DNA from: Lasiodiplodia sp. COLG20
Lineage: Eukaryota; Ascomycota; Dothideomycetes; Botryosphaeriales; Botryosphaeriaceae
Reading direction: 5' to 3'
Length of the DNA stretch: 64,000 bases
Assembly: GCA_009801085.1 (NCBI GenBank)
Contig: VNWV01000004.1
Location: 1 to 64,000, forward strand
Shown here piece by piece: positions 51,241 to 62,124 of this stretch (positions within the stretch are counted from its first letter, which is position 1; each line of letters opens with the position of its first letter). The position numbers and the translations under genes are program-made. The notes beneath the pieces are model-generated. The model saw nothing but the letters and a program-made list of their open reading frames with translations, had not been told where the DNA came from and made no database searches.

Positions 51241-54200
51241 GCACCCGGTCACTAGATCACTTGCGCCGCAGAGGAGCATGGCTCGCGGCGGCGGCCACCT
51301 GGAGTCCAACCCGCTCTTCCGCTGCAGCATTCGGGAAGAACCGCGATGAGTATAGGCATAGCAGCAGGAGAACGAGATAAGAATGAGAGGCAGACGCGCG
51401 TAAATAATGCGTCTCCGACTCCGATGAATCATATGCATCGCTCGCTCGACCTGTTCGGCCTGCTTATTACTGCCCGTTGTATTTTCACGATGGGGGGCCC
51501 GGCAGGTCTTCGCCACGCGTGCAGGCTAGTCTACAGTATCGTCGCACCGCACATCTTTGGCGTTTCCTTCAGGGAGGCGAGATTGTGCACCAAGAAGGTG
51601 ATCGCTATCCGAAGCGAAGGCGCTGGGCTGAAGCCGACAAGACTGAGGCGCCGGCCTTGCTCGGCCGCGGAATCCTCATCCGAACCCTCCGCAAATCTGG
51701 CCTCATCGGCCAGGCGTACTACGGCTTCCAGATGCTCGCACCCTTCTTCTGCGGGAGGCGCGTGGTCTTCTCGAACAGGGTAAAGCCCGCTTACCTTGTC
51801 CATCTCTCCGATTGAGCGTGTCGTTTCCTTCTCACACTGCGCTTTTCAATTCGAGCTTCGTTCTGCGCTTTCGGAACCACAGCTAAGGCTGCTTCTGCTA
51901 CTGGAAGGCTAGGAGGGGACCAGCGATTGCGGCCTTGTGGTCGTCGAGGGCATTGCCCGCTGTAATTGTAGACCCTGGAATGTCAGCGATATCTTTTTCG
52001 CCCTCCTGCCGACAGCGCCTCGTGGCTCCTTTTTTTTTTTTTCCCCCTTGGCTTCGCCGCTATGGGTTTGAAGAGAGCAAGCGCGTCCCTCGATGTCCAG
52101 ATGTCGTTCTGCTTCATCAAGCTTTGCGCTGTATCTTAATCAGGATGCGTTGCCGACGGTTCCTGCCGGCTGTTCGCTGGGATGCCCGCCTGGTATCTGG
52201 CCAGGATCGTCTCGATGTTCTTTCTTTAAGGATCGCGACTCAGCATCCCCAGTCTCTGTCTTCCTAGAGCGATGCGCCGCCGCACCCGCTTTGGTATCCT
52301 GTCGTGCTATTAGCTGTCATGACCACGATGCCGGGTTCCTCGTCTCGCCGGCTGAGCATCGCTTGGGCATACCTCTTCGCCGCGGCGATTGTCGCTCCTC
52401 CGCTTCTCGTGGAACCTCTTATCCATTTTGCCCACCAGAGGCCGCGGCTCATGACATAGCGGATTCCTCCGCCTTTGAAGTGCGCTTCCACCCGTTGTCC
52501 GATGCCCGATGCGATGTTGCGGTCCCGATGTGGCATCACCTCTTATTTGTAGGCCCGACCCGCTGCCTCTCACTCCTCGACTGAACGTCCTGATTGTGTT
52601 GCTGAATGAGCTCGTCCAACCGCCCCAGCCTTCGGTCGCTTTCTTCCTGGCTGACTGGGCGGATTTAGCGCTGTGCGCTCCGGGTTGGGCTGCGGCTGTC
52701 GAAGGCGATGTGCGAACGGCGCAATTCGGCTTGGGCAGGCATGCGGGCTACCTTCCCAGTCGGCGTGTCGCGAAAATGGAACGGTGAAGTTCAGAACTGT
52801 CTTGCTAGTTAGACGAAGCCTCGTCAGCTCGACCATTGCGTAGAAACAGTTTGCGCACTATGTTTGGAAGGTTGCCAGCGCTTTGGGGATTTTTGGTGGA
52901 CAGTAAAGGCCAGTCAGTGGTGAGCACGAAAGTAGGTGATGACGATGAAGGAAGCGGGTGACGATGGTGAGAGTGGGTGACGATGTGCGGAGTGGGGAAC
53001 AGCGACAGTGGGTGACAGCAGTAGTAGGCGACGGCAGCAGTGGGTGATGGTAGCAGTAGGCGACAATGATGGGGTAGGTGACAGTGGAAGTCGGTCGTCG
53101 TGAAGGGCAGTGTGACTATAAAAGACAGCGACACGGGCCCTGGGTGGTAGGTAAAAAAGGCGGCAACGAGAGCGCGCATCGGCGCACATTAGTGGCGCGC
53201 ATCGGTGGCGGGGGCCAATGGACAGTAGGAGAGGGTGACAGGGCAAAAAAAATCTGTGACACGAAGTCGAGTGACCGAAGTCCCATTGTTTAAGCCAGCG
53301 ACCCGACCCCCCACCCCTAGGCTTCTTGAAGAGGGGCCCAATATTTCGCGCCATACCAGAGGCTCGGCCTACTTGTTACGGAGTGGGTGGTCGGGGGCCA
53401 AGCCGGGGTCTAACGGGGCATACTACAAATCGCTGCGCCCCGCCGCTTCAGTCGCTGGTGGGTCGGCGGCCCTGACGCCAACCCTCTCGGAAGTGCGCCC
53501 CCGAGGATATCAGCCTACCGATAGGCCATTGAACACCAACCGCGGGCCGTCCCAGCCCACACAGCGCTGGCGTGAACCCGTTCCGCCTAAGCTAATCTAT
53601 GTACCTAGTCTGGGGCAGGGTGCTGTGGGCAGGGGGTGGGCAGTGACATAGCAGGGCGGGGTCTTACCGTGGGTGACTGGAGTGGGAGTGGTGCACGAGT
53701 GAGGGGCCGCGGTTTATTGGGTGGAACGCTGGACGCCGGGGGGAACTTACCATAGGAATCGAACTGTCGCTCGTCGGAGGAGGGTAGCGTTGGGCGCTTC
53801 GCATTGTACCTGTGGCACCAGTCAGTTGGAGTTGGCGCCGCACTTTGGTGTTTTATACCGTAGCACCCGCGAAAAATCCACTCGGCGGGCACCCACTGCT
53901 GCCACCCTATTTGTCGCTGGAATCGCTCACCTTCCGCCGCAAGAATTCCTGGTGTCGCCGCTCACCTCTGGTCGGAGGACAGTCCCTTCCGATGCTGCCA
54001 CTTCAGCATCGCGACCACCTCGACATGTCGCGCGTGCCCACAAACTAACTCCGGCAATCCTGTCCCGGTCTTCTCCATCCCCCTCATCTTAGTTTGGCGC
54101 GGCCCATGGCTTCCCACCCCAATTGTTGTTTACCTCAATCTTGCCGCTGACACCCGCGAATACAGAGAAATGCTATTTCTGCCCGAATTTCTCCACCATT

Positions 54201-55149
54201 GTGCTCGCAGAATCGTGTCTCAGCAATACTCACTTCAGACCGCTTCTTCACTCACAGACGGCAATGCCTCCCCGGCAAATCCCAAGCACAACCACGTCCT
54301 AGACATGGAGCAGGGTCATGAGGTCGATTTGCAGGCTGGTCGCAGGCGGAGATTCCTCTTCTCGGTCTGCCAGGATCAAGCTTTGTCGATCTCGTACATT
54401 CAGTCGGAAGTAGAAGGGAGTAGCTTTTGGTTGAGCGCGAACGGCTGGCGCGGAGCGCATGCGATGCTGCGAAGCTAGCGAATATACCCATTGAGCGATG
54501 AGCCCGGTTAGGGTAAGAAGAGAGCGTTTGCTGGCCTGCGAACTACAGTACCTAAACAATGCAATCAGCTTGCGCCAGAACACTGAAAGAAAGGTAAATG
54601 CCCACCCAACGCCGGGTGGAGTCCACCTGGTCATAAAAATAACATCCAAGATCACCAGGGACATGAGAAGCGCAGGAAACCCCTTCCTCCTCACCTCGAG
54701 CCTCTTCAAAGACTGTTGTTGTCAAAAGGAAGAAAGCATGAGGTCCAGCTAAGGTTAGAAGCGGGACGGGATGATGGTCAAGCAAGCCCGGATTTTCGCC
54801 GTGTGCCGAACGGAAAGCGAAGGGGAAATGACGTCAAAAGTCGGCGAGTTCGCACGTGAAGATGGTGGGAAAAAAAGGCGCCTCTGACTCACCGACCGCG
54901 AAATTAGCACGGCCTGCGCGCCCCCCTGGAGGATCCTTCACACAGAGCATGGGAGAGATTTTTTCAGTGCCAAGATTCTATTCTATTCTAGCCCGATTTT
55001 TTCTTGAAAGCCTCCTCTTGCACGGCAGTAAGTAGTCGCGAACTCAGAAGCTCTGATATCAAAAAAAGAGCCACCCAGAAAAGTACATCTGTAAATTACA
55101 GGATTTCGCCTGCATTTCATTTACATACACAGCCGGACCTTACCTGATC
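51241..55149. other. 3.9-kb gene-poor stretch, probably old transposon debris
   Basis: Many overlapping ORFs of 60-160 codons occur on both strands, but none has a recognisable domain or stable splice structure. GC-rich blocks, homopolymers (a T/C tract near 52,030) and a minisatellite lie inside. It follows directly on the retroelement fossil and ends in the 3' flank of the adenylosuccinate synthetase gene. Confidence 0.45.
52915..53110. repeat. Degenerate minisatellite (GGTGAC-type units)
   Basis: Imperfect units of about 12-18 bp built around GTGGGTGACGATGG/GTAGGCGACAGCAG repeat roughly a dozen times. They are not kept in one frame and do not encode a regular peptide. Confidence 0.6.
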
Positions 55150-56553
55150 TTACCTGATGATCATGCTCTCGCGGCCGGGGCCGGTGCCGATGTACTTCAC
55201 CTTGAGACCGGTGAACTCCTCGATGAAGAGGATGTACTTCTTCGCGTTCTCGGGCAGATCAGCGAACGTCTTGGCGCCCGTGGTGCTGGTCTTCCAGCCG
55301 GGCAGCTCCTTGTACGTGACGTCGACCTTCTCGAGAATGTCGAGGTTGGCGGGGAAGCTCTCTAGCTCCTGGCCGTTGTGGTGATAGGCCGTGGCGACCT
55401 TGATCGTCTCGAAATCGTCGAGGATGTCGAGCTTGGTCAGGTTGATGGCCGTGTAGTCGTTGACGTCGTGCGAGTAGCGCACCACGACCAGGTCGAGCCA
55501 GCCGCAGCGACGCTTGCGACCCGTCGTGACGCCGAACTCGCGCCCGACCGACTGCAGCTTCTCGCCCACCTCGTTCAGCTGCTCCGTGGGGAAGGGGCCG
55601 CTGCCGACGCGAGTCGTGTAGGCCTTGACCACGCCGATGACCTCCTTGATCGCGCGCCAGCCCAGGGGGAGACCGGTGAGGACACCGCCTGTGAAGTTGT
55701 GATTAGTGACCATGGGCTCGCGCGTTTCCGCGCATCGCCTCATGTTCAACTCTTTCATTTAATACAGGGCCGCTTACCAAGACCAGTGTTGGACGAGGTG
55801 ACGAAGGGGTAGCTTCCGGCATCGATGTCGAGCATGAGGGCATTGGCACCCTCGACAAGAATGTTGGCATTCTGAGCCTTGGCCGACTTCAGGAGCGGCA
55901 CCTGGTCAATGACATAGGGCCTGAGCTTCTCGGCGTAGTCCTGCAACGGGTTAGAAAACGGTTGTCTTTCCGCGAGCGTCTCGTCTGACCTTGTAGCGGG
56001 TAATCTCATCCTCCACGTCATACTTGAGCAGGTCTCCGAACCTCTTCTTGTAGCCGTCGGCGATGCGGCGCAGCTTGTTGGCGAGCTGCTCGTTGTCGAA
56101 GATGTCGCAAATCCGAATACCGCTGCGAGTCATCTTGGTGCTGTAAGTTGGGCCGATGCCCTTCTTGGTGGTGCCGATCAGGCCGGAGCCCAGCTCGACC
56201 TCTTCCAGACCGTCGACCAGTTGGTGCAGGTCGAAGACGACATGGGCGCGGTCGCTGATGAAGATGCGGTCGGTAGTGTCCAGGCCGTGGACGTTCAGGG
56301 CCTCGAGCTCCTTGAAGAAGGAGGGGACGTGGACAACGCAACCAGCGCCGACGAGGTTCACACACTTGGGGTTGACAAGGCCGGAGGGCAGGATGTGGAA
56401 GTCGTAGGTAATACCGTTGGCGACGATGGTGTGACCAGCGTTGTTGCCACCCTGGGCGCGGCAGCAGAGCGAGGCCTCAGAGGAGAGGATATCGACCAGC
56501 TTGCCCTTGCCCTCGTCACCCCATTGCGCACCACAGACGACGGTGGTCGACAT
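55150..56553 (-). CDS. ADE12: Adenylosuccinate synthetase
   Basis: Three exons (56553-55990, 55940-55778, 55688-55150) with introns of 49 and 89 bp give 421 aa, the usual length. The enzyme joins IMP and aspartate using GTP to make adenylosuccinate, the first committed step to AMP in the cytosol. Signatures are intact: the P-loop-like WGDEGKGK with catalytic Asp13 (residues 11-18), GGNNAGHT with catalytic His41, [20 protein letters not shown], and the GTP-binding [12 protein letters not shown] with NLTKLDILD. The first donor is GTCAGA, weaker than the GTAAGC of the second intron. The promoter is shared with nothing recognisable on the other side. Confidence 0.97.
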
Positions 56554-58327
56554 GGCGGGCAGCCAGGCGGACGGGAGCAGCGAGATGAGGAGGCGAACGA
56601 CAAAGAATAGGATTGACGACGCTTGCGCGTGTCAATGCAAAGGAGAGGGGGGTATTGGCGACGCGTGCCAAAAAGCAGCGTAGGAGTCAAACGCTGGACG
56701 GCGGGCGCGCTGAGATTTTGAGGGACGAGCCGGTGGGGGATCGACGCTAACCTCGCCGAGTTCGGGCGGCTGTCCTCTCAGCGCGCCCCCAAACCGACTG
56801 ACCCGAACACGCTCCACCCTCACCGACGTCACCATGAAAGGCGGTCTGCACCCCGCCATGCCCCTCGCTGCTCAACGCTGTCGCCGGCTGGCGCGGCTGA
56901 CGAGCCGCCTTGTGCGACGCTGCCACACGCGCCGAACGCGACCGCACTCCCTGACATTGAGCTTCCCCGGTATTCGGAACGCCCACTGCATTCGGCGCGC
57001 ACGCGACACAGCCGGCCAGTCAGCTCCATTCCATTTCTCAGACAGCCTATCTCCGGACTCTTCCGCCTCATCAAAGCCGCGCCTTCCACAGCGTCTCATC
57101 TTTCTCCACCCGCCTCCAGCCCGAACACCTGGCCGTCTCGCTAGACGTTGTCTTTGTCACCCCGTGCCTGAGCCCCTCATTTGTGGGGCCATTTCTCATT
57201 CATCCCCATGCGAGTTTACGTACTGCGCCGCATGCGAGCCCCCTTCACAGGAAACTACTGCGATCGCATACAGTACCGAGCTCCAATCAATTCCCCTCGC
57301 CTTCGATTCTGGTGCCAATGCGCGGTCGCGCCATCCTCGCGCCAGGTTTTCGGAAGCTGCCACGTCGCCGTCGTTGAGTACTGCTTCCGGTGCGCCAACG
57401 ACATGTATCTATGCCGATCCACATCGAGTCCATTAACAACGTAAAGTCGATGACATACCACCTCCCCCAGATACAAGCTTCTCCTTATCGGCGGCTGCTC
57501 TTTGCGCCATAATTTTGCCATGCTCAGTACGCACCCATGAAGACAACTTCTTCGTGAGCTTTCCAAATCTGCGGTTCCGAGAATAGACAGCATTGTCGAT
57601 CCCCCGCCTGATCTGAGGATCCCGATTCTGCGGTGTTTCCGCTTCCGCTATCCACCATCTTATCTCCGGGCGATCAGAGTCGAGAGTCATGAACCTACGC
57701 TCTTGATAAGAAGGTGTGATAAGCTGCTATACTCACGTCGCCAGGCCCACTAGGTCACAATATTGCTTGCATGCCGTCTGTACCTTCTCCGAACAATTTT
57801 TGCCTGCTTTTCCGAGCCGGCCATTGATCGATCAACGGGTGTCATACGACTCGGTGTGGTGCAAAGCCAAGCCATTTCCAGGCAACGTAAGCTTGCTTGA
57901 TGATGAGAGCCCCCTACTGGCAACGGTCCAGATGCTTTTTAGCCCGTCAAGGCACCCATTGGCCGTTGTTGTTTTATTTCTCGCCTAAAATGAAAGGCAA
58001 TGCACACTGCAATTTGTCAAGACGTCTAAGAAAATATGCGCGATTACACCGGCGGTAATCCAGCACTAATGACAGCATGATCGCAGAGCGGTTGAGCTTT
58101 CCACCGTCTACCTTTGAAGCGTGAGTATTGAGTGCAACCGTTTCTTCCTTCCGTCTCATTTGGTTTGCCCGGAATGACGCCATGCTCACCAGCGAATAGC
58201 AAGCGTTCCTGTTTGCTGAGTCATTCATCCTACCCCTCATTGTCATGCATTCTATCTTCCGCAGCGAACCGTTTGCCTTCATGCTCAAGCAAACTTTAGA
58301 GGACCAATCGGTCTGAGAAACAGCAGA
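56554..58327. other. 1.8-kb intergenic stretch
   Basis: It contains the adenylosuccinate synthetase promoter at the left and the MFS promoter at the right. The longest ORF (56834-57436, plus, 200 codons) is Arg/Pro/Ser-rich without domain or conserved pattern and is probably chance. Confidence 0.45.
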
Positions 58328-60478
58328 ATGGCCACCGTAACGCTAGCTTCATCCCGTGCAAGCTCTCTGGCAGAAGTCCGCTCAGAACCAGTCGTACTAG
58401 AACTTCAACCCACAGCACCAGCAGGTCCTCAGTCTCACAATGCATCCTTATCTTCCGAGGTTAGCCACCGAGCAACCGCCGCGACCGCAGTGTCATCGGC
58501 AGACGCGAATCGGCACGAGATCCACGATCAAACTTCCCGCCTCCCTCTCAGAAAGCTACTGACAGCCTACTCCTGCCTGGCTGCCATCTACTTCATCTCA
58601 TCTCTGGACATCAACGCTGCCGCCAATGCTCTCCCAGCAATATCGCGCTCGCTGAATGCTGGCACCAGCATCACTTGGGCCGGTGCCTCCTACCTGATGG
58701 GCCAGACCGCGTATGCAAAACCTCATCCCATTCCCTCTCTCTCCCCTCTTTCACCACTCCTTCAAGCCCGTCCTCCCTCATATCTGCCCTAAGAAGCCAT
58801 CCGAGCCCCCTACTCACACTAAAATCTCCCCGCAGCTTCCAACCCCTCTACGGCCGCCTCTCCGACATCATAGGCCGCAAACCCCTGCTCCTCGCCTGCA
58901 TCGGCTTCCTAATCCTAGGCGACGTGCTCTGCGGCTTCGCGCAATCCGCGCCGCAGCTGTACGCGTGGCGCGCGCTGTCGGGTGTCGGCGGCGGCGGCAT
59001 CAGCTCGCTCGTCCAGATCACCGTCTCCGACCTCGTCAGCCTGCGCGACCGCGGCAAGTACCAGGGCCTGCTGAGCGGCGCCATCGGCTTGGGGTCCAGC
59101 GCGGGGCCGTTCCTCGCGGCGGCGATGCTGGCGAGGGGGAACGCTGGCGGGCAGGAGGGGTGGCGGTGGATCTTTTGGGTGCCGCCGATGCTGGCGGCGG
59201 CGTGTGCGGGGGCGATGTGGGTGGCGTTGCCGTTGAAGCCGGTGGAGGGGGGTTGGAAGGAGAAGGTTGGGAAGATTGATTGGGTGGGGTTGGGGGCGGC
59301 GGTGGTGGGCGTGTTGTTCGTCCTGGTAAGTTGAGGATGCCAGGCCCGCTGGCACTCTTTCTTGCGGTCACGGTATTAACCTTTGCTCCACTAGATTCCA
59401 ATCAACTCGGGCGGCAGCACCTGGCCGTGGAACAGCGCCTTGATCATCTCAATGTTGGTCATCGGCGGGGCCTCGCTGGTCCTCTTCGTCATCGTGGAGA
59501 AGCGCTTCGCTGCGCTGCCGATGATCCCGCCCCGTCTCTTCAGCCAGCGCTCTACCACTGTCATTTACCTCCAAAGCGCGCTGTACAATTGCGTCTGGCA
59601 GGTTGACATGTACTTCCTCCCCGTGTACTTCCAGGACGTGCGCGGCTTCGCGCCGCTGCAGAGCGCCACGCTCATCATGCCTCTGCTCCTACTCCAGAGT
59701 GTCGCTGGCGTCCTCTCAGGGCCATTGATGACCAAGCTTACCAGGTAAGTTGGAATACCACTCAGTTACGTAGCGTAGACAAGCCATGGATAAAGCATCT
59801 CCTGACTATGCCTCCCTCCTTCTTCCAGATACGGCCCCGTCCTCTATGCCGGCATGGCCCTCTGGCTCCTCGGCGCCAGCATGAAGCTGCTCTTCTCGCG
59901 CACCACCCCGCTCGGCCTCTACGTAACAACCCTCGTCATCGAAGGCACTGGCATCGGCTTCGTCCTACAACCAGGTCCGTCACAGCATGCTCCCTCACTC
60001 CCTCCTCCAGCCTCCCTTCCCTCGCCCGCAGTTCATTACCTCCAGCTACTAACATCCCCCGCCAGCTCTCGTCGCCCTCCAAGCCCTCTCCCAACCCCAC
60101 GACCGCGCCGTCGCTACCTCGACCCGCAACCTCCTGCGAGCCCTCGGCTCCGTCGTCGGCGTCGCCCTCGCCACGGCCGTCCAGTTCGCCGTCATGCGCG
60201 CGGCACTGCCTGCGGACTTGCCCGAATCGCTGAAGACGCAGGTGCTGGATGGGAGCTGGAGCGCCGCGGAGGCGGAGGAGGGGGGAGGTGTGTGGGTTGA
60301 TGGTATTCTCGAGGCGAAGATGAAGGGCGTAAGGGCTGTGTTTATCATGCTTGTGCCGATGATGGCGGTGTGTTTGCTTGGGTGCGTGTGGGTGCCGGAT
60401 AGGGTGTTGAGGGGGGATGAGGGGGAAAGGGATGGGGTCCGTGGGCGTGGACGGGGGGCGGAGGGGAGGAATGCGTGA
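58328..60478 (+). CDS. MFS multidrug transporter, DHA2-like (14 TM)
   Basis: Five exons (58328-58710, 58836-59325, 59395-59744, 59829-59974, 60066-60478), introns 69-125 bp, all phases consistent, give 593 aa. A hydrophilic N-terminus of about 75 residues is followed by LLTAYSCLAAIYFISSLDIN, then WAGASYLMGQTAFQPLYGRL with SDIIGRKPLLL (MFS motif A). Next come ALSGVGGGGISSLVQITVSD, LVSLRDRGKYQGLLSG and IGLGSSAGPFLAAAM (motif C region), then QVDMYFLPVYFQDVRGFAPL and TRNLLRALGSVVGVALATA. These are hallmarks of the DHA2 drug:H+ antiporter group. It probably exports toxic compounds or a secondary metabolite, but no biosynthetic genes adjoin it. The last 25 residues are Arg/Gly/Glu-rich. Confidence 0.92.
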
Positions 60479-60705
60479 GGGCGGTTGGAAGGGGTGGTGC
60501 TGGTGGCGGTAATTACTTAAAGAATGCGCTGTCACGTATCATCGTCAAGGAGACAGCACTTCGATTCAGCCAATGCTTGAATGTAGAAATTTGAAATTCT
60601 CAAAATTTGTAGTTCTGGGGGTTTCCCCGAGGCGCCATGAGATGCCCTGAGTTATCCCAGCATCCCACCAGAACACCCCGGCTCCACAGACTACCCAGAG
60701 CACTG

Positions 60706-61008
60706 CTACTTTCCATCCTTCATCATCCTCAAGTAGCATTTATGCGCCTCCACCGAGTCTCCCATCCGCTTGATAGTCGTCGTCCAATGCTCGCCATTCT
60801 GTTTGAGTTGAGTCTTTATGCTATGCTTCAGCTCCTCAAGCTCGTCGTCGCGATCCCTCGGTCCAAGAGGCTCTTGGAGCGGCGGGGTCCAGGACTATGG
60901 TTTTCTTGTCAGTTCATTTTGCGCAGACGGGGAGGGTCTTTCGGCGGTGCGTACCCAGGAGAGGTCTTTCTTGGGCTGCATATTTTCGGGCTCCTCGGCG
61001 CCGGGCAT
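60706..61008 (-). CDS. Small two-exon protein, 80 aa, unknown function
   Basis: Exon 1 (61008-60955, 18 codons, MPGAEEPENMQPKKDLSW) joins exon 2 (60894-60706) across a 60-bp intron (GTACGC donor, AACTGAC branch, ATAG acceptor) in phase 0. The product is highly charged and helical: DDELEELKHSIKTQLKQNGE, then WTTTIKRMGDSVEAHKCYL and a Lys-rich end. There is no signal peptide or domain I can name. Both exons are too short to stand out as ORFs, but the splice signals and amphipathic helix make the gene credible. It converges with the MFS gene (227 bp between stops). Confidence 0.6.
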
Positions 61009-62124
61009 CTTGTTTGTTCGTTGGAGAATTGAGTGTGCGATTGATATTTGGTTTGTTGTGGACGTCGATGAAAAGAAAAATTAGTGCGAAATCTACGAGC
61101 TTATAGCAGAGCCACTAGTCGAAACTAAAATAAGCAGGGTGGCAGGTGGGTGTCGCCACTGATCCTCAAAGGTTCCGGTCAAAAGTCCCACCCACCACTT
61201 AGTTTCTAGAACAGTCGGCTGCATTGGATTATCTTGGTCTGAACTTTATGTAAAAGTTGAATCCAAAAATCTCATCGGACTACGAATAATATGGCATGCA
61301 TCAATACAGACTTGTTATTATGTCTACGCTAGCTTTCATTTACTATTCAGCCAGAATTACGCGCCATCAGAAGTCCAGCACGGAATTTGACCGGTGTTTT
61401 CGGTGATTCAAAAATTATTTTTTTCCCCTGATCTAACTTTCAGGCGTATGCGACCTGTCAAAAGCATCTTGAATCCCGCTGTAAACCTAGCTGTAAAATT
61501 TTGGGCCGTTCTTCCGTATCTCAATTCTTCCTTTTGAACTCATGCTTGCTCAACATGTACTAGCATACTAAGAGCTTTATGTCGTTTCATTCGAACCGGC
61601 CCTTCTATTCTATCCCGTGAGGTCATAACATTCGATATATTAGAGGATAGCGACTCTCGACAAAGCATACGCAACGTTTAATCTATTGCCGCACACAAAA
61701 CTTCGACAATAGTAAAAGCGTAATCAGTGGCAGCCGCATCTTCATATGCGTAACCTCTTGCGAAGGCCACTCTGAGAGAGAATTCCACATACAACATTTC
61801 ATCTGTGACAGAGCATCGGCAAAATTACTGCTTAGAACGGAGTTCAAAGAGTCATTCTTGAGCCTGTCTACTACTTAGTTAGTGGTATATTCTTTGTTCA
61901 GGACGCTTCAAGAACAAAAAACCCATTTCCCGGTAGAGCAAAAATGATGAACCGGAAATTGGAGTCAACAATATTAAATCTATACAACCGCTTATCCACT
62001 CAGTGACTGAAGCTGCACAGAGACTCAAAATGGAAAGCTCCTCCTCCAGAATTCCAGAAATTCGAGTGATTTTCGATTAGCGATGATGTCCTGCGATAGA
62101 ATCTTGGATACTTGACATCGAAGT
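61009..62124. other. 1.1-kb intergenic stretch
   Basis: AT-rich, no ORF above about 60 codons, no recognisable element. It holds the promoter of the 80-aa gene and the 3' flank of the NACHT-ankyrin gene. Confidence 0.45.

Noticed and set aside
56834..57436. 200-codon plus-strand ORF upstream of the adenylosuccinate synthetase gene
   Set aside because: Low-complexity Arg/Ser/Pro composition and overlap with the neighbouring promoter; no domain or splice support.
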